Positions 1 to 10,600 of a DNA stretch of 64,000 nucleotides are shown here, one piece after another. Made by a program: the position numbers and the translations under genes. Source of the DNA: Hirudinaria manillensis (taxonomy: Eukaryota > Annelida > Clitellata > Hirudinida > Hirudinidae); contig CM067530.1 of the NCBI GenBank assembly GCA_034509925.1, positions 4,480,501-4,544,500 on the forward strand, given 5' to 3'. The first letter of the stretch is position 1, and each line of letters opens with the position of its first letter. The notes below the pieces were generated by a model, which was given only the letters and a program-made list of their open reading frames with translations, was not told the origin of the DNA and did not search any database.

Positions 1-59
1 TGTAATGCACCTTAGTGCAAGGCAATTTAAACATGTAATGCAAATCAATTGAATGACAC

Positions 60-3000
60 CTTTGTGAAAATCAAACTTCCATCTGAAGTCTTTAGAGCCA
101 TATGAAGCAAAGTAATTTATCAGGTTTCCTGCCATAGCAATGCTCATTATCAATGTTGTACTCACCCAAAAAGGACCTAAAGCAAATAAATCTTGATCAG
201 ATCAAGAAAAGTTTATACTCAATGTCAAAAATCTGATGTGATAATACTTTCATAAGGTTTGTTATCAGCAATAAGAAAATTGATTACATTTTACCATAAA
301 AGTCAGGCTTTGGTCGTATGTGATTCTGGAGATAATTCATTCTAGGATCTGGAAAAAATGATCCAATGATTCTTCCAAGAACCTGGAGCAAAGTTAAATG
401 CATAATATTAACATACCCCATGCTTCAATAACACAGACAATTGGTTTATTTATTTTTCTTTCCTCTACTTAATTTGTTGTGAATCATTTAAATTTAATAA
501 AATTCCCAAATGAATGTTTTATTATTAATAAATAACAATGCCTTTATTTAAAATGTTTATGCCACAATTTTGTTTTTTCTTACTAAGTTTAACATCTGAT
601 AATGTTTAAAATTTTTCAAATGTCACAAAAATTTTTTTTAAATATATTTGTCAAGCCATCAGCTCCTACAGTGTGTGTCATAAGGTTGGGACACTCATGT
701 TTTTTAATCATAAGTTTGTTGATACAAGTCATATATAAACCATTGATTTATATGATACGTAGATGTTCATTAGCTACTGGGAGATATTAATTTCAGTGAT
801 TTTGGACAACTATATTTTGTAATTTAAGCAAATAACTAGAAATATGATAGAAAGTGGGCCTCATATGAAAGAAAAAACTTTTAATTTTCCAGTTAAAACA
901 AACTTTTAAAACATAAAATAAATAAAGCCGACGGTGTGTTTTGTCATTCTTTTATTGAAAGACTTCCCGAGCTTGATCTTTCATTTATTCCAAGAAGAGT
1001 GTCAGCCTCTTATTGTCAAACTCTATCATCTTGCTCAGACATTTTTTGTAGTACAAAAGTGCTAGTTTTTTGTCTAACATTGATTAGTGAGCAATCCCCA
1101 CACATTTTCATTAGGATTTCGGCTCAGAGATCGAAGCAGACCACTTTAAGACAGATTCTTCTTCTGGAAAATAACCTTTTTTGGTATTGCTTGTTGATGG
1201 AGCCATTATTTTGTTAAAAGATAACCTTATCCATTTGAAATCTACTGTAGGCATAGGATGTATTTGTTTATAATTTAAACACATTCTGAGTAATTTTGTT
1301 TCCCCTTTAAGATCACCACATCTGATGAACCAAGAGAAGAAATAGTAGCCCAACAATGACCTCCAAAATTTCTTTTTAAGAGTGATTTTTGGCACTTCTG
1401 ACATTATGCCAATAATATTCGAACCCATATGGACTGTGAAACTTAAAATGTTTTTTGTCTGAAAATGCTCCAATTCACATCCAAACTCATCATCTCCTTG
1501 AGCCAATTCGATTGAATCCTTTTGTGATGTTCTGTCAAGAATGTCTTCTCCAAAGATATCTACATATTGGCTTAAATTCAATTTCAACTTTTTTTCAAGC
1601 CCCAATGAAGAGCATTCTCCCTTGCAAGCTTCATGAACAAGAAGTCTCTTCTGATGATTATCCAGTTTTCGAGGTCTTCCTGATACTTAGTTCGTTCTGT
1701 AACTATCTGGATCCTTTCAACCCTTTTAAAATTTCAGACAATGACTTTATTTAGCTCATTTAATGCCTTAATTTGTCCTTTTCCATTTCAACAAGAACCC
1801 AGTTGTAATAAGTTTAACTAGCATTTTTTTACTCAAATAATTATTTAACATCATTCTTCATATATATATAACCTTATTATAGTAACCACTAGTAATGGTC
1901 GATGTTATAAAATGCTATTTCCTACACATGAAGAGACACTGTCCTTAATGTCTCTGAGTTTCATTCATATTCAAATTTTGCTTCACAAACATATTGAAAT
2001 GTTATTAAGGAAGAATAGGGGCATGAAATAATTGAAACTTTGGGCTATTACATGCTACGGTTTTCAGAAAAATAGACAAAATGTAAAAATTTTAGCTCCT
2101 GTCCCAACCTTATGACATGCACTGTATCTCTGTTTAACTGATATTAACAGAAAACAAATTGTTTCATCAATCCATTTACTGATAATGATAGACTTGCATA
2201 ACTTAACTTAAGATGAATGCTTCCACGGAATAAATAGCTGAATAGTTATCATGTAATGTAACACCACTAATAATAGCCATTGAAAAGAGCATGTTTCACT
2301 GAACCTGTTTTGCATCAACATCAAAGAATGATTGATAGTAAGCAAAAGACAAGATTGAATGCTGGCTTTTATTCTTTTCTTCATCCAATAGCTTTAAATA
2401 TAAATGTTCCCAGGATTATTATAACATTCAAGCATACTAATGGAATTAAATAATCTCCTTCAACTTCTACATTGCATACTAGCATCTTAGATACCATTTA
2501 TAGCACTAATGACTATTATATGATTGCCAATGGCAATATTCTCATGTTATTTTCATTAAATTTATTTCAGTTTTTCCTTTTAATTTGTCCTCATATATGT
2601 GTCAGTCTCTACAAGAAATCTAACTTATTAGAACTTTTATTTCTTCCTGGAAACATTTAGGTGACACCCAATTTTAGATATCTAAATTTTAGTTGTATAC
2701 TAATCATTCAAAAGAAATAAATAAGCTAATGACTGTTAAACTATTTTTAATATCAAATGAAAAATATGCTGTCGTGCACAGTGATTTAATAAAAACAAAT
2801 GAAAAATTCAATTTTCCATTACAATAATCCGTAACGAAAATCAAATAACCTCAGCCTTGTCATCAGAATCAGAATCATCTCGATGTGGAAAATTTGTGAA
2901 AACGTGAGTCTGTGCTCCTTGTACGCCACCATGTGTATGCGGAATTTCTATTTAAATGAATGCGTTTGTATCTCGTATATTGGTTAAAGATGTCTACTTA

Positions 3001-3152
3001 CCTTGAAAAATCAGTTCATCCTTTGGTGAGCTTAAAAATATCTGGAAAATTGTATAGGCAAAATTCATTAACTAGATATATAGAATCTTTTGTTAGTATG
3101 AAGGTAAACCACCAACACCGTCTCCTTCGATACTATCGTCTCTTGATGCCAT
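60..3152 (-). CDS. YIPF1/2-like: YIPF1/YIPF2-like Yip1-domain Golgi membrane protein (3' end off window)
   Basis: Yip1-family proteins are multi-span membrane proteins of the Golgi and early secretory pathway that interact with Rab GTPases. Visible coding exons on the minus strand: a first exon with ATG at 3152 (MASRDDSIEGDG); about 3000-3045 (SSPKDELIFQ); 2849-2951 (acidic DDSDSDDKAE); 2305-2391, ending YYQSFFDVDAKQ; 295-382 (GRIIGSFFPDPRMNY, then IRPKPDFY); and 60-176 (GPFWVSTTLIMSIAMAGNL, the first membrane segment). The last three exons join in consistent phase and follow the human YIPF1 order YYQxFFDVD, then DRIKGSxxPxP, then PDLYGPFW. The remaining transmembrane helices lie left of the window. 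The start and the first junction are less certain, because the join from the first to the second exon is not resolved in phase. The gene is head to head with SSR2. An intron of about 1.9 kb contains a Tc1 element. Confidence 0.82.
667..2126. mobile_element. Tc1/mariner-type DNA transposon, degenerate
   Basis: Inverted terminal repeats face each other across 1,460 bp. The left end reads TACAGTG then TGTCATAAGGTTGGGAC (667-692). The reverse complement of the right end (about 2102-2126) gives the same words with two mismatches. Both ends begin at TA, the target dinucleotide of Tc1/mariner elements. The transposase inside is decayed. The element sits wholly in an intron of the YIPF-like gene between the exons at 295-382 and 2305-2391, so it does not interrupt coding sequence. 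Confidence 0.8.
941..1610 (-). pseudogene. decayed Tc1-like transposase
   Basis: On the minus strand near 1090-1125, one frame reads NPNENVWGLLTN. This is the Tc1/mariner DDE-region block (family pattern SPDLNPIENxWxxL). The surrounding homologous words are spread over different frames with stops. An open stretch of 164 codons at 1111-1605 is in a different frame from this block and has no family resemblance of its own, so it is not given as a gene. Interpreted as a dead transposase inside the terminal inverted repeats at 667 and 2126. Confidence 0.5.
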
Positions 3153-3768
3153 GCTTTTGTTTACGTATAACAGATACTAATGGAATCACCTTTCTTTGAA
3201 ACATTAAAGATTGTTTTAAATTTAAAATAAACAAAATTGATTTTGCAAGACCTATTAAAGCAAAGCACTATACAATTCATTAGAAATACAAACAGATTTT
3301 ATATTAATTTTTATAAATAATGTGCTTAAAATATTTTAACAAAAATAAATTTAAATTGTCTTACATGCCAATTTTTTGTGTGATAGCTTATTATACGTGT
3401 TTCCTCTCAAAAAAAAGTGTACTCGTGTTCCCGTGTGTTGCTAGTTGAGGTGGTTGACGTCCTACTTGCAGTTGCAGTCGCTTTTACAAATAGTATGTTT
3501 TAATTGATTGATATGATGTGATATTATTGAAATTGTTTTTAAGTAGGGGTTTTGTTACTTGACTTTTCTGCAGAGAGATTAGGCGTGCACCACGTATCAT
3601 ATGGCCCATACGAATCTAATTCCTGAAGTAGCTTTATATACTTACATTTTATTTTGTTAATAGTGTAGTGGGGTTCTTTTCGATTCTGGTTCGGTTTTGG
3701 GTTCGGCATTAAATTTATTTGTCGTGTATTGCTTGAAGTTCTGAAAATATTCTAATTTTCTGATTAAG
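3153..3768. promoter_or_regulatory. 616 bp divergent intergenic interval between YIPF-like and SSR2
   Basis: The two start codons face away from each other across this stretch. No coding sequence was seen in it. By position it must contain the SSR2 5' UTR and promoter and probably those of the YIPF-like gene. No convincing TATA box or CpG-rich core could be pointed to, so bidirectional promoter use is inferred from layout only. Confidence 0.45.
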
Positions 3769-5105
3769 ATGCAAAGATTGTCAGGTTTGTTAGTGTGCAT
3801 TTTTGCACTCTTCGCATTTAGAGGACTTTGTCACGACGATGATAGTGCTCACCTGCTCGCCTCTAAATCTGTCCTCAACAACCTTCTTGTTGAAGAGAAG
3901 GACTTGACTGTCCAGTACAATATCTATAATGTTGGATCCAGGTATGTTAAGTAAATGCTTAGTTTAGTAAAAGTTAAGAATTTTAGTCTAAACAAGTAAA
4001 TAAAATTATAAAAGTTCACATTTAGCCAATCTTTCTAGTGCTTTGTATAATTACATATTTTTCTATAAATTGAAAGGCATTGCTCTGACATTTACAGAGT
4101 GAGTTGAACCATTATAACTATTATGGCAATATAACCTGCTAGGATTTATTTATCAGCATTTAGGGATTTATTTTGAGTTCTTACCTTTTTTATTCAGATG
4201 ATCATTATTTGATCTTATCACTTTTATGAATGATCTTATAGTTAATATCCAACAAATAAATCCAAAGGATGTCATGTAATACTTATTAATTAGATATAAC
4301 ATTGTTGCATTACTTAAGATGAACAATATTATTAAAGGATATTAAATTTGTAAATATTTGCCAATGTTTCCCTTTCAAGTGCTGCCTATGATGTGAGACT
4401 GTTTGATGGTACATTTCCTGAGAGTGAGTTTGAGGTCAAGATTGGAAGTCTCTCCGTCAAGTGGAACAGAATTGGGCCGTAAGTTTCTGAACAGACTAAT
4501 AATAACTGCATCACAATTGCATGATAATATGACATAGGCACGATTATAGATTTAGTTCATAGCGCTCTCATATACAACGTCAGTTCTTTTTCTGTCAACT
4601 ATGGTATCATGTATTTGCCTCTTGTGTTGTCAGGGGTAACAATGTCTCACATATAGTAGTTCTCAAACCATTGAGGTCAGGCTACTTTAATTTCTCTGCT
4701 GCTGAAGTCAGCTATCTCCCATCTGAATCAGACACAGAGCCTCAGGTTAGTTGCAAATTAAACAGTTCTTTCTCGTCCAAGTTAAATTCTACTTTACATG
4801 ATGTTATGCAACAAAGTTTATGGATCCACTTCTTTCTAATGTTTGCAGATTGGATACACAAGTTCTTTGGGCCAGGGTTATTTCATGGAATACAAATTCT
4901 ATGACAGGAAATTCTCTGCACATGTTGTGAGTGTTTGAAACCAACTTTCACAAAATAAATAATTTACAATATAATCTATTGCTATCTTTTTCAGCTCGAT
5001 TGGCTAGCATTTGTCATCATGACTCTGCCTTCTCTTGCTATCCCCTACATGCTCTGGCACTCAAGCAAGTCAAGATACGAACTGTCCAAGCAGAAGAAGA
5101 ACTGA
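3769..5105 (+). CDS. SSR2: Translocon-associated protein subunit beta (TRAP-beta / signal sequence receptor 2)
   Basis: TRAP-beta is an ER membrane glycoprotein of the TRAP complex next to Sec61, assisting translocation of secretory proteins. Five exons join in phase: 3769-3941, 4380-4478, 4634-4745, 4849-4926, 4995-5105 (573 nt, 190 aa, near the family's usual 180-190). Seen in order: a signal peptide ([18 protein letters not shown]); the lumenal domain with [26 protein letters not shown] and [19 protein letters not shown]; an N-glycosylation site NVS just before the latter block; the membrane helix [20 protein letters not shown]; and a short basic KKN tail. This matches the vertebrate protein block by block. 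All introns are GT-AG. The gene converges on the PARP gene downstream. Confidence 0.97.
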
Positions 5106-5231
5106 GTTGCATTTGTTAGCCCCACCCTTCACATTCTAGGCACTGTTATATTTATTCATGTTTTGTTGGTCATTTACCGATGGTACTCTAAAATCTTTGC
5201 AAAACGATATTAATCGTATTAATCATAATTT

Positions 5232-5237
5232 AATAAA
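5232..5237 (+). terminator. AATAAA polyadenylation signal, probably SSR2
   Basis: A canonical AATAAA lies about 130 bp past the SSR2 stop codon, with no better candidate closer. The 5106-5897 interval otherwise shows no coding sequence and separates SSR2 from the oppositely oriented PARP gene. Confidence 0.6.
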
Positions 5238-5897
5238 CGCAATGAATCCGTAGATCAACTCCAGGCTTTAATATATTCTGTGGCATTCGTTATCATCATG
5301 GATCATTCTGAGCATTGCTCATGAGCGTCAGCCCCCGAAAATGTGGTCTCTAGTTCTTGCGTGTGTTTGTGGACAGTTTTACGAGCCAAATAAAAACGTT
5401 TGCCACCACTTTCATAAAATATTTTTTTATCAGTTGCCAATTCAAAAGAGTTTATTTCAATGAGAGGCTTGAAAGCATCCTCATCTGTTTTAGTTTAGAT
5501 GAATATTTTGGTCTGGTATCCCACCTATAAAAGTGCTTGAACTGAGATTGCAAGCATTGGGCAACATGTTAATTATAGTCTGGACATGTGCGCATACTCA
5601 AAATATCTAGATGAGACCTGTGCAGTGAAATGTCTAAATTAGTAACAAGATTAGAGTACTAGTGTGATGGTAAAGTAAGGGAAAGATTTCGGTGTTTGTT
5701 GATGAGGTTAGCTTTGTTTCTTAATTACTTTGGAAGTTTTTTTAGTTTGTGTTGTAACCAAGTACTGCAAGAATAGTTTAATGTCCAACAAAAAAGTCCC
5801 ATGATTAATAAAGAGAAATAGCCAAATCAATTCCAGCAAATAGGACTGCAAAGAAAATCGTTCTTTTGCTCTGCAGTATATTGCCAAAGAAAGGTCT

Positions 5898-7680
5898 TCA
5901 ATTATCCTTGAATTGTATCACATATCGTAAGGCAACGTTTTCAGCGGAATAAACAATGTATTCATTTGACTCCAGAAATCTGTAAGAAGAGAATTCTGTT
6001 CTCCTGTTTGCCTGCACAACATTTCCCAATGGAAGAATAGCTCCTGGATGACATTAACAGGAAGTTGTGCTTATTGTGACTGTTATTATAAATATTATAA
6101 TTATTACAATTATCATTGCAATTGTAATAGACTAATGAAATGATCGGGACTAATATTGCCAAATATTAATTCCTAATTAATACTTCACTTAGAGAAACAT
6201 TAAAATAATATTTATAATAATCATGTGACCCATAGCTATTAAAAATCATAACAAAAACTCACCTGAGGGAGAAACGATGTCATGGATCGGATCGGGGACT
6301 TTGTTTCCAAGAGCCAGAATGCTATCCACCATTTCAGAGGGAGTTGATGAATATTCAACAACAGCTTTCATCCTGCCAAGATTAGCCTGACAACAGTCAA
6401 AATAAATTAATTGGACCCATTAAGGACTGTAACAAAATGATATTAATATTAATTATATACAAGAAAAATTTAATCACAAGGGCAGCAGAATTAACAATCT
6501 TAAGTAATGATGAAACGGAATTAACGATAACAGTAACAAGGAAGATCACGATGACAGCATAAAATAAAAACAAAAAATGTATTTTGACAGTATGTAAATA
6601 ATATAATAATAGAGATAATGAAGCCAATTAAATATCTTTCAGTTATATATGTTCAGTATTAGTGAATATTATTCGAGTAAGATGTTGGATTGATCCACCA
6701 ACCTCACAAACCAACATGAATTTCAGCCCATTTGTTCCAGAGTGACAATAGTTTGAGCTCTTTCTAAAAGTGTCTGCCAGGTAAATGCCCTAAAATAAAA
6801 TAACAACTAAGAATGAAAACATTTTCAAAAATAAGGAAATCCATTTTATTAAAAATATCAGAGCATCAGGGGCAATTAGATTGTCTACATAGCATCTCGG
6901 CTATCTCATCGAAGCACTTTGTTGTGGTGCAGACTGGGGCGTAAACGTGACACGTAGCATATGGCTTACTGCCGTTAGCAGAAATGCTACCCGTTTGGCC
7001 ATCCCATGAGCATGCCATCACAAACACTTTGTAACAAAAAAAAACAAACATTTCCAAAGAGGGCCCCAGTGAGTTGCACTCCAGGAGGAGAAACCATAAG
7101 TCCCCTGGTCAAGATGCTGATAAGGTTGCAGACGTTACTACCGTGGAAGAGAAGCTTCCTGTTTGAAAGCGGATTGTCGCCTCCGAATTTCTGTTCGTCA
7201 GATTTACTTTGGACTTTGAAGATGGCCTCCACCTTGCCTTAACGTAAGATGACCATTGATGATGACTGCTGGCAATAATGTCGACTTACCTACCTTTCCA
7301 TGAAGTGCTGACATATCTCAGCAGATACTGACATTCAAAACTCATTTTTTCCAAGAGAATGATCTGGCAATCCATGCTCTTGTAAACGTAATCCAGGGTA
7401 TTCATTACTGAAGATATAATCAACCTGTTAAATGCGCACTCTCGTGATGAATGCTGATTAACTCACCTTCTTTTTTCTCCATGGCTGCAATCATAAATCT
7501 TGTTGCAATTTCGATATCGAAGAGAATATCAAGGTTGGTCAGTTCATCTTTTACAACTGATTCATCATTTAATATGGGGACTTTCTCATAAACAAAGTCT
7601 TTCTTAGGCAGGACATGGTAGTACTCATTTGAAAGATCTGCCAGCTTTGAGATGGTTGTGGAAAACATCAACAATTAAAA
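5898..7680 (-). other. PARP gene, ADP-ribosyltransferase catalytic exons
   Basis: Exons in order: about 7440-7670 (LADLSNEYYHVLPKKDFVY, LDILFDIEIATRFM); about 7300-7410; about 7051-7230 (RKLLFHGSNVCNLISILTRG, then SPPGVQLTGALFGN); about 6700-6785 (GIYLADTFRKSSNYCHSG); about 6261-6390 (MKAVVEYSSTPSEM, GNKVPDPIHD); and 5898-6043 (GAILPLGNVVQ, then SNEYIVYSAENVALRYVIQF, stop). The triad of poly(ADP-ribose) polymerases is intact: His in LFHGS, Tyr in SSNYC, Glu in NEYIVY. A Glu at the third position is the mark of polymer-forming rather than mono-ADP-ribosylating enzymes. Confidence 0.92.
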
Positions 7681-10600
7681 TTATGATGACAAAAACATCA
7701 ACAATTAAAATTATGATGACAAAAACATCAACTGTAATATTAATAAGACTAATACTTTAAAGGTTGTGATGATAATACTGGCATTAATATGTTAACATGC
7801 AAAATTAGTGTCTTTATATGAAATTATACCAGGAGTATTCAGTTACTTGGCAAGTGGAATGACCGAGATGATGACGACGTCGATGACAAAGAAGACAGTA
7901 TAATGAAGTAAACAAATGAGATAAAAAAATAAAATTAACAAGTGATCACTTTAATTTGTTGTTTATTTTTACAACCAGATTAATAGGGTTGTGTTCCCAA
8001 AGGGGATTCAAATTCATGCATATATCTCAAAAGGTGCACTTTTAGTTAATGTCATTCATTTACCTCCAATTTTATATTTTTATTTTGCCTCAATTTCATT
8101 GCCTAATACATCATACCATCATTCGAGTCTGCACCAATATCACAAGATACTAAAGTCTTATCAGAGCATGACCTCAAAGTTCCATCAGCAGTACTACCAC
8201 CAAAATTACATTAATAACCGACATAATGTTGTGCACTGCATGTAGGGGGGAGACACCACTTGAGTAGCTACCAGCTAACAGATCCAGATGGAACAAATTA
8301 TGAAATTCCAGTTTACAACTCGTTCACGGACCTTGGAATTATTGTAGATTCAGATTTAAAATTCAAAGAACACATTCTCTCAAGGGTTAAGAAAGCAAAT
8401 ATGATGTTGGGTATCATAGCAAGAAATTTTAGATATCTGTCGGATTTTGCTTTCGTGAGTTTGTATAAGTCTTTGGTGAGGTCTCAGTTGGAGTATGGAG
8501 TACAGGTGTGGAGCCCTTATAGACAGGGAATGATTGATGCGATTGAAGGAGTACAAAGAAGAGCTACAAGATTAAGACAATCCTGTAGGGACCTTCCTTA
8601 CCAATCGAGACTAGAGAAACTGAAATTGTCAAGTTTGTGTTATAGAAGAAAAAGAGCTGATTTGATTTTGTTGTTTAAGTTGTTGACAAGTGGAATGAAA
8701 GATTTAGTTTGTCCTTCCCTTTCTGTCTGCACATATTCCAAGACCAGAGGACATGAAAGAAAACTGATGACAAGACTGGCCCACAAAGATTGCAGAAAGT
8801 TTTATTTTTGCAACAGAGTGGTCCAGGAATGGAATAGTTTGCCACAGGAGGTTGTGATGTCAAGGGATGTGGAGGAATTTAAGAGAAAATTGGACGGTTT
8901 TTTTGTTAATAGAATTTACAATTTAGATTGAGGGGTTGGTGCACTGGTTTTTGTTTTTGTTTTCGGTTTCGGCGAGGGGCCGTTGGCCCGTGCTGATTTT
9001 TTTTTCAAATAAATTCAAATAATATTATCAACGTGAATGACCTCATTTGATTGTTTCTCCAGAGCATGAAGATCAGGAATGCTCATCCTCTTCAATTCTG
9101 TAAACTTCTTAACTGAAATTCTGCTCGACAACGTTTTCAACGAGGTTAACAGTCAATATTATCATAGCTACAAATAAGCAAAATCAGTGCCATTTCATGA
9201 AAGCACTTTGCCTTTAATTATTTTTAAAATAACTCTAATTTGCAATTATTTTTCAACAAACTTCAAGAAAACTTTTGCAATCATAATAATATCATATCAC
9301 AGATGCTGCTAACAAGATTTTATCGAGAATCTCCCTGGCCTTGTCAAGGTCCTTCTTCCTGAGGGACCCTAATGCCACACGAGTGCTGAGACCAGACAGA
9401 CTTATGACATTTGTGATGGCTGATATGTTAGTCTGCATTGATTTGCAGCAATTAGTATGACTCATTCGTTCTAGCATTTGCTCGGTCACTTACTAGTTCT
9501 TTGATGAAATCTTGGACGTATGGATGGAGTTTAGAAGGTAAAGATGTTTTAAGGTCAATGTCTATTTGTTTGACGTGCACTGCTTTTCTGGACTCCAAGG
9601 AAACGAGGCGATACTTCAAGTGTTTCTCTTCAAAGCTGTCATCAATCCCAACAGTTAAATTATCGATTTATGGAATATAAAATAAAACAGTTGGTGAGTC
9701 ATCCTTACATAATTTCTTTTAAATAATTAAGCTTAAACACTTTAGCCAAATAAAAATGAAACAAAATTATTTTTGCATATTCACAAATAACTAGAATTAA
9801 TTAACTGAGACAAATTCTTTCAAATCACCTGTGGTAATTCTCCCATTCATTTCCTGATTTGGATCGAAAGATTTTCTTAAATTCTTTTAGAGCTTCCTCT
9901 TTTACCGCAAATGGTGTCTGCTGATACTGACCCGTATCCCCGATACGACCCCATCTAGTGAAAAGGATGTACAGGTCTTTGCTTTTCTGGTGGACCAACT
10001 GATACAAAATATCATTACCTTCAAATTTATAATAATCAAGCACATTATTTCATGAAAACATAAGGTTTTTTTCCTAATCATTACTTGAGATTACACCTTC
10101 AACAACAAACTAATAATAATAATAACAACAATACTGTAATAACCCAGGGTCCTCAAACTAATTATAGAAGGTCAGGTTTATTGAAAGTGTTCAGATGGCT
10201 TGGAAGATGTACAATGCTCAAATGTTTAAGTCTTGAAATCTGCTGTATCTCTAACTCTCGCTCTGCTTTCCGAGATAAATCCATTTGTCGAGGTTCACAA
10301 CCAAAGAGTCTGAATAGTCCAATTAATTAATTCTCAAATTATATTGCCACTCAATTTAATTAATTACTAAATTAATCAGCAATATAATTTTAATTATTCT
10401 TCAATTATCTGGATCCAGGGATCCAACACTGCCCCCTCCTTAAATCTGTTCGTCCCGAACAGACATCTATTCCCATTTTCATTTTTACTCTAGGAATAGG
10501 ATCTGATTGTCTTCCAACAGTCTCATGGCTGCGAATCCCAGATCCATTTGCTTTGCCATCTTCTGGGATTTCTATTTCCTCCCTTTTGCTTCTGTGTCCT

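Noticed and set aside
936-1217. 93-codon plus-strand open frame
   Set aside because: Antisense to the decayed Tc1 transposase; a shadow.
1111-1605. 164-codon minus-strand open frame
   Set aside because: It lies inside the Tc1 element but in a different frame from the recognisable transposase block. The protein shows no family resemblance.
6866-7057. Minus-strand frame continuing past the PARP GALFGN exon
   Set aside because: The next true exon (GIYLADTF) joins GALFGN directly through a GTTTGT donor, so this stretch is intron read-through.
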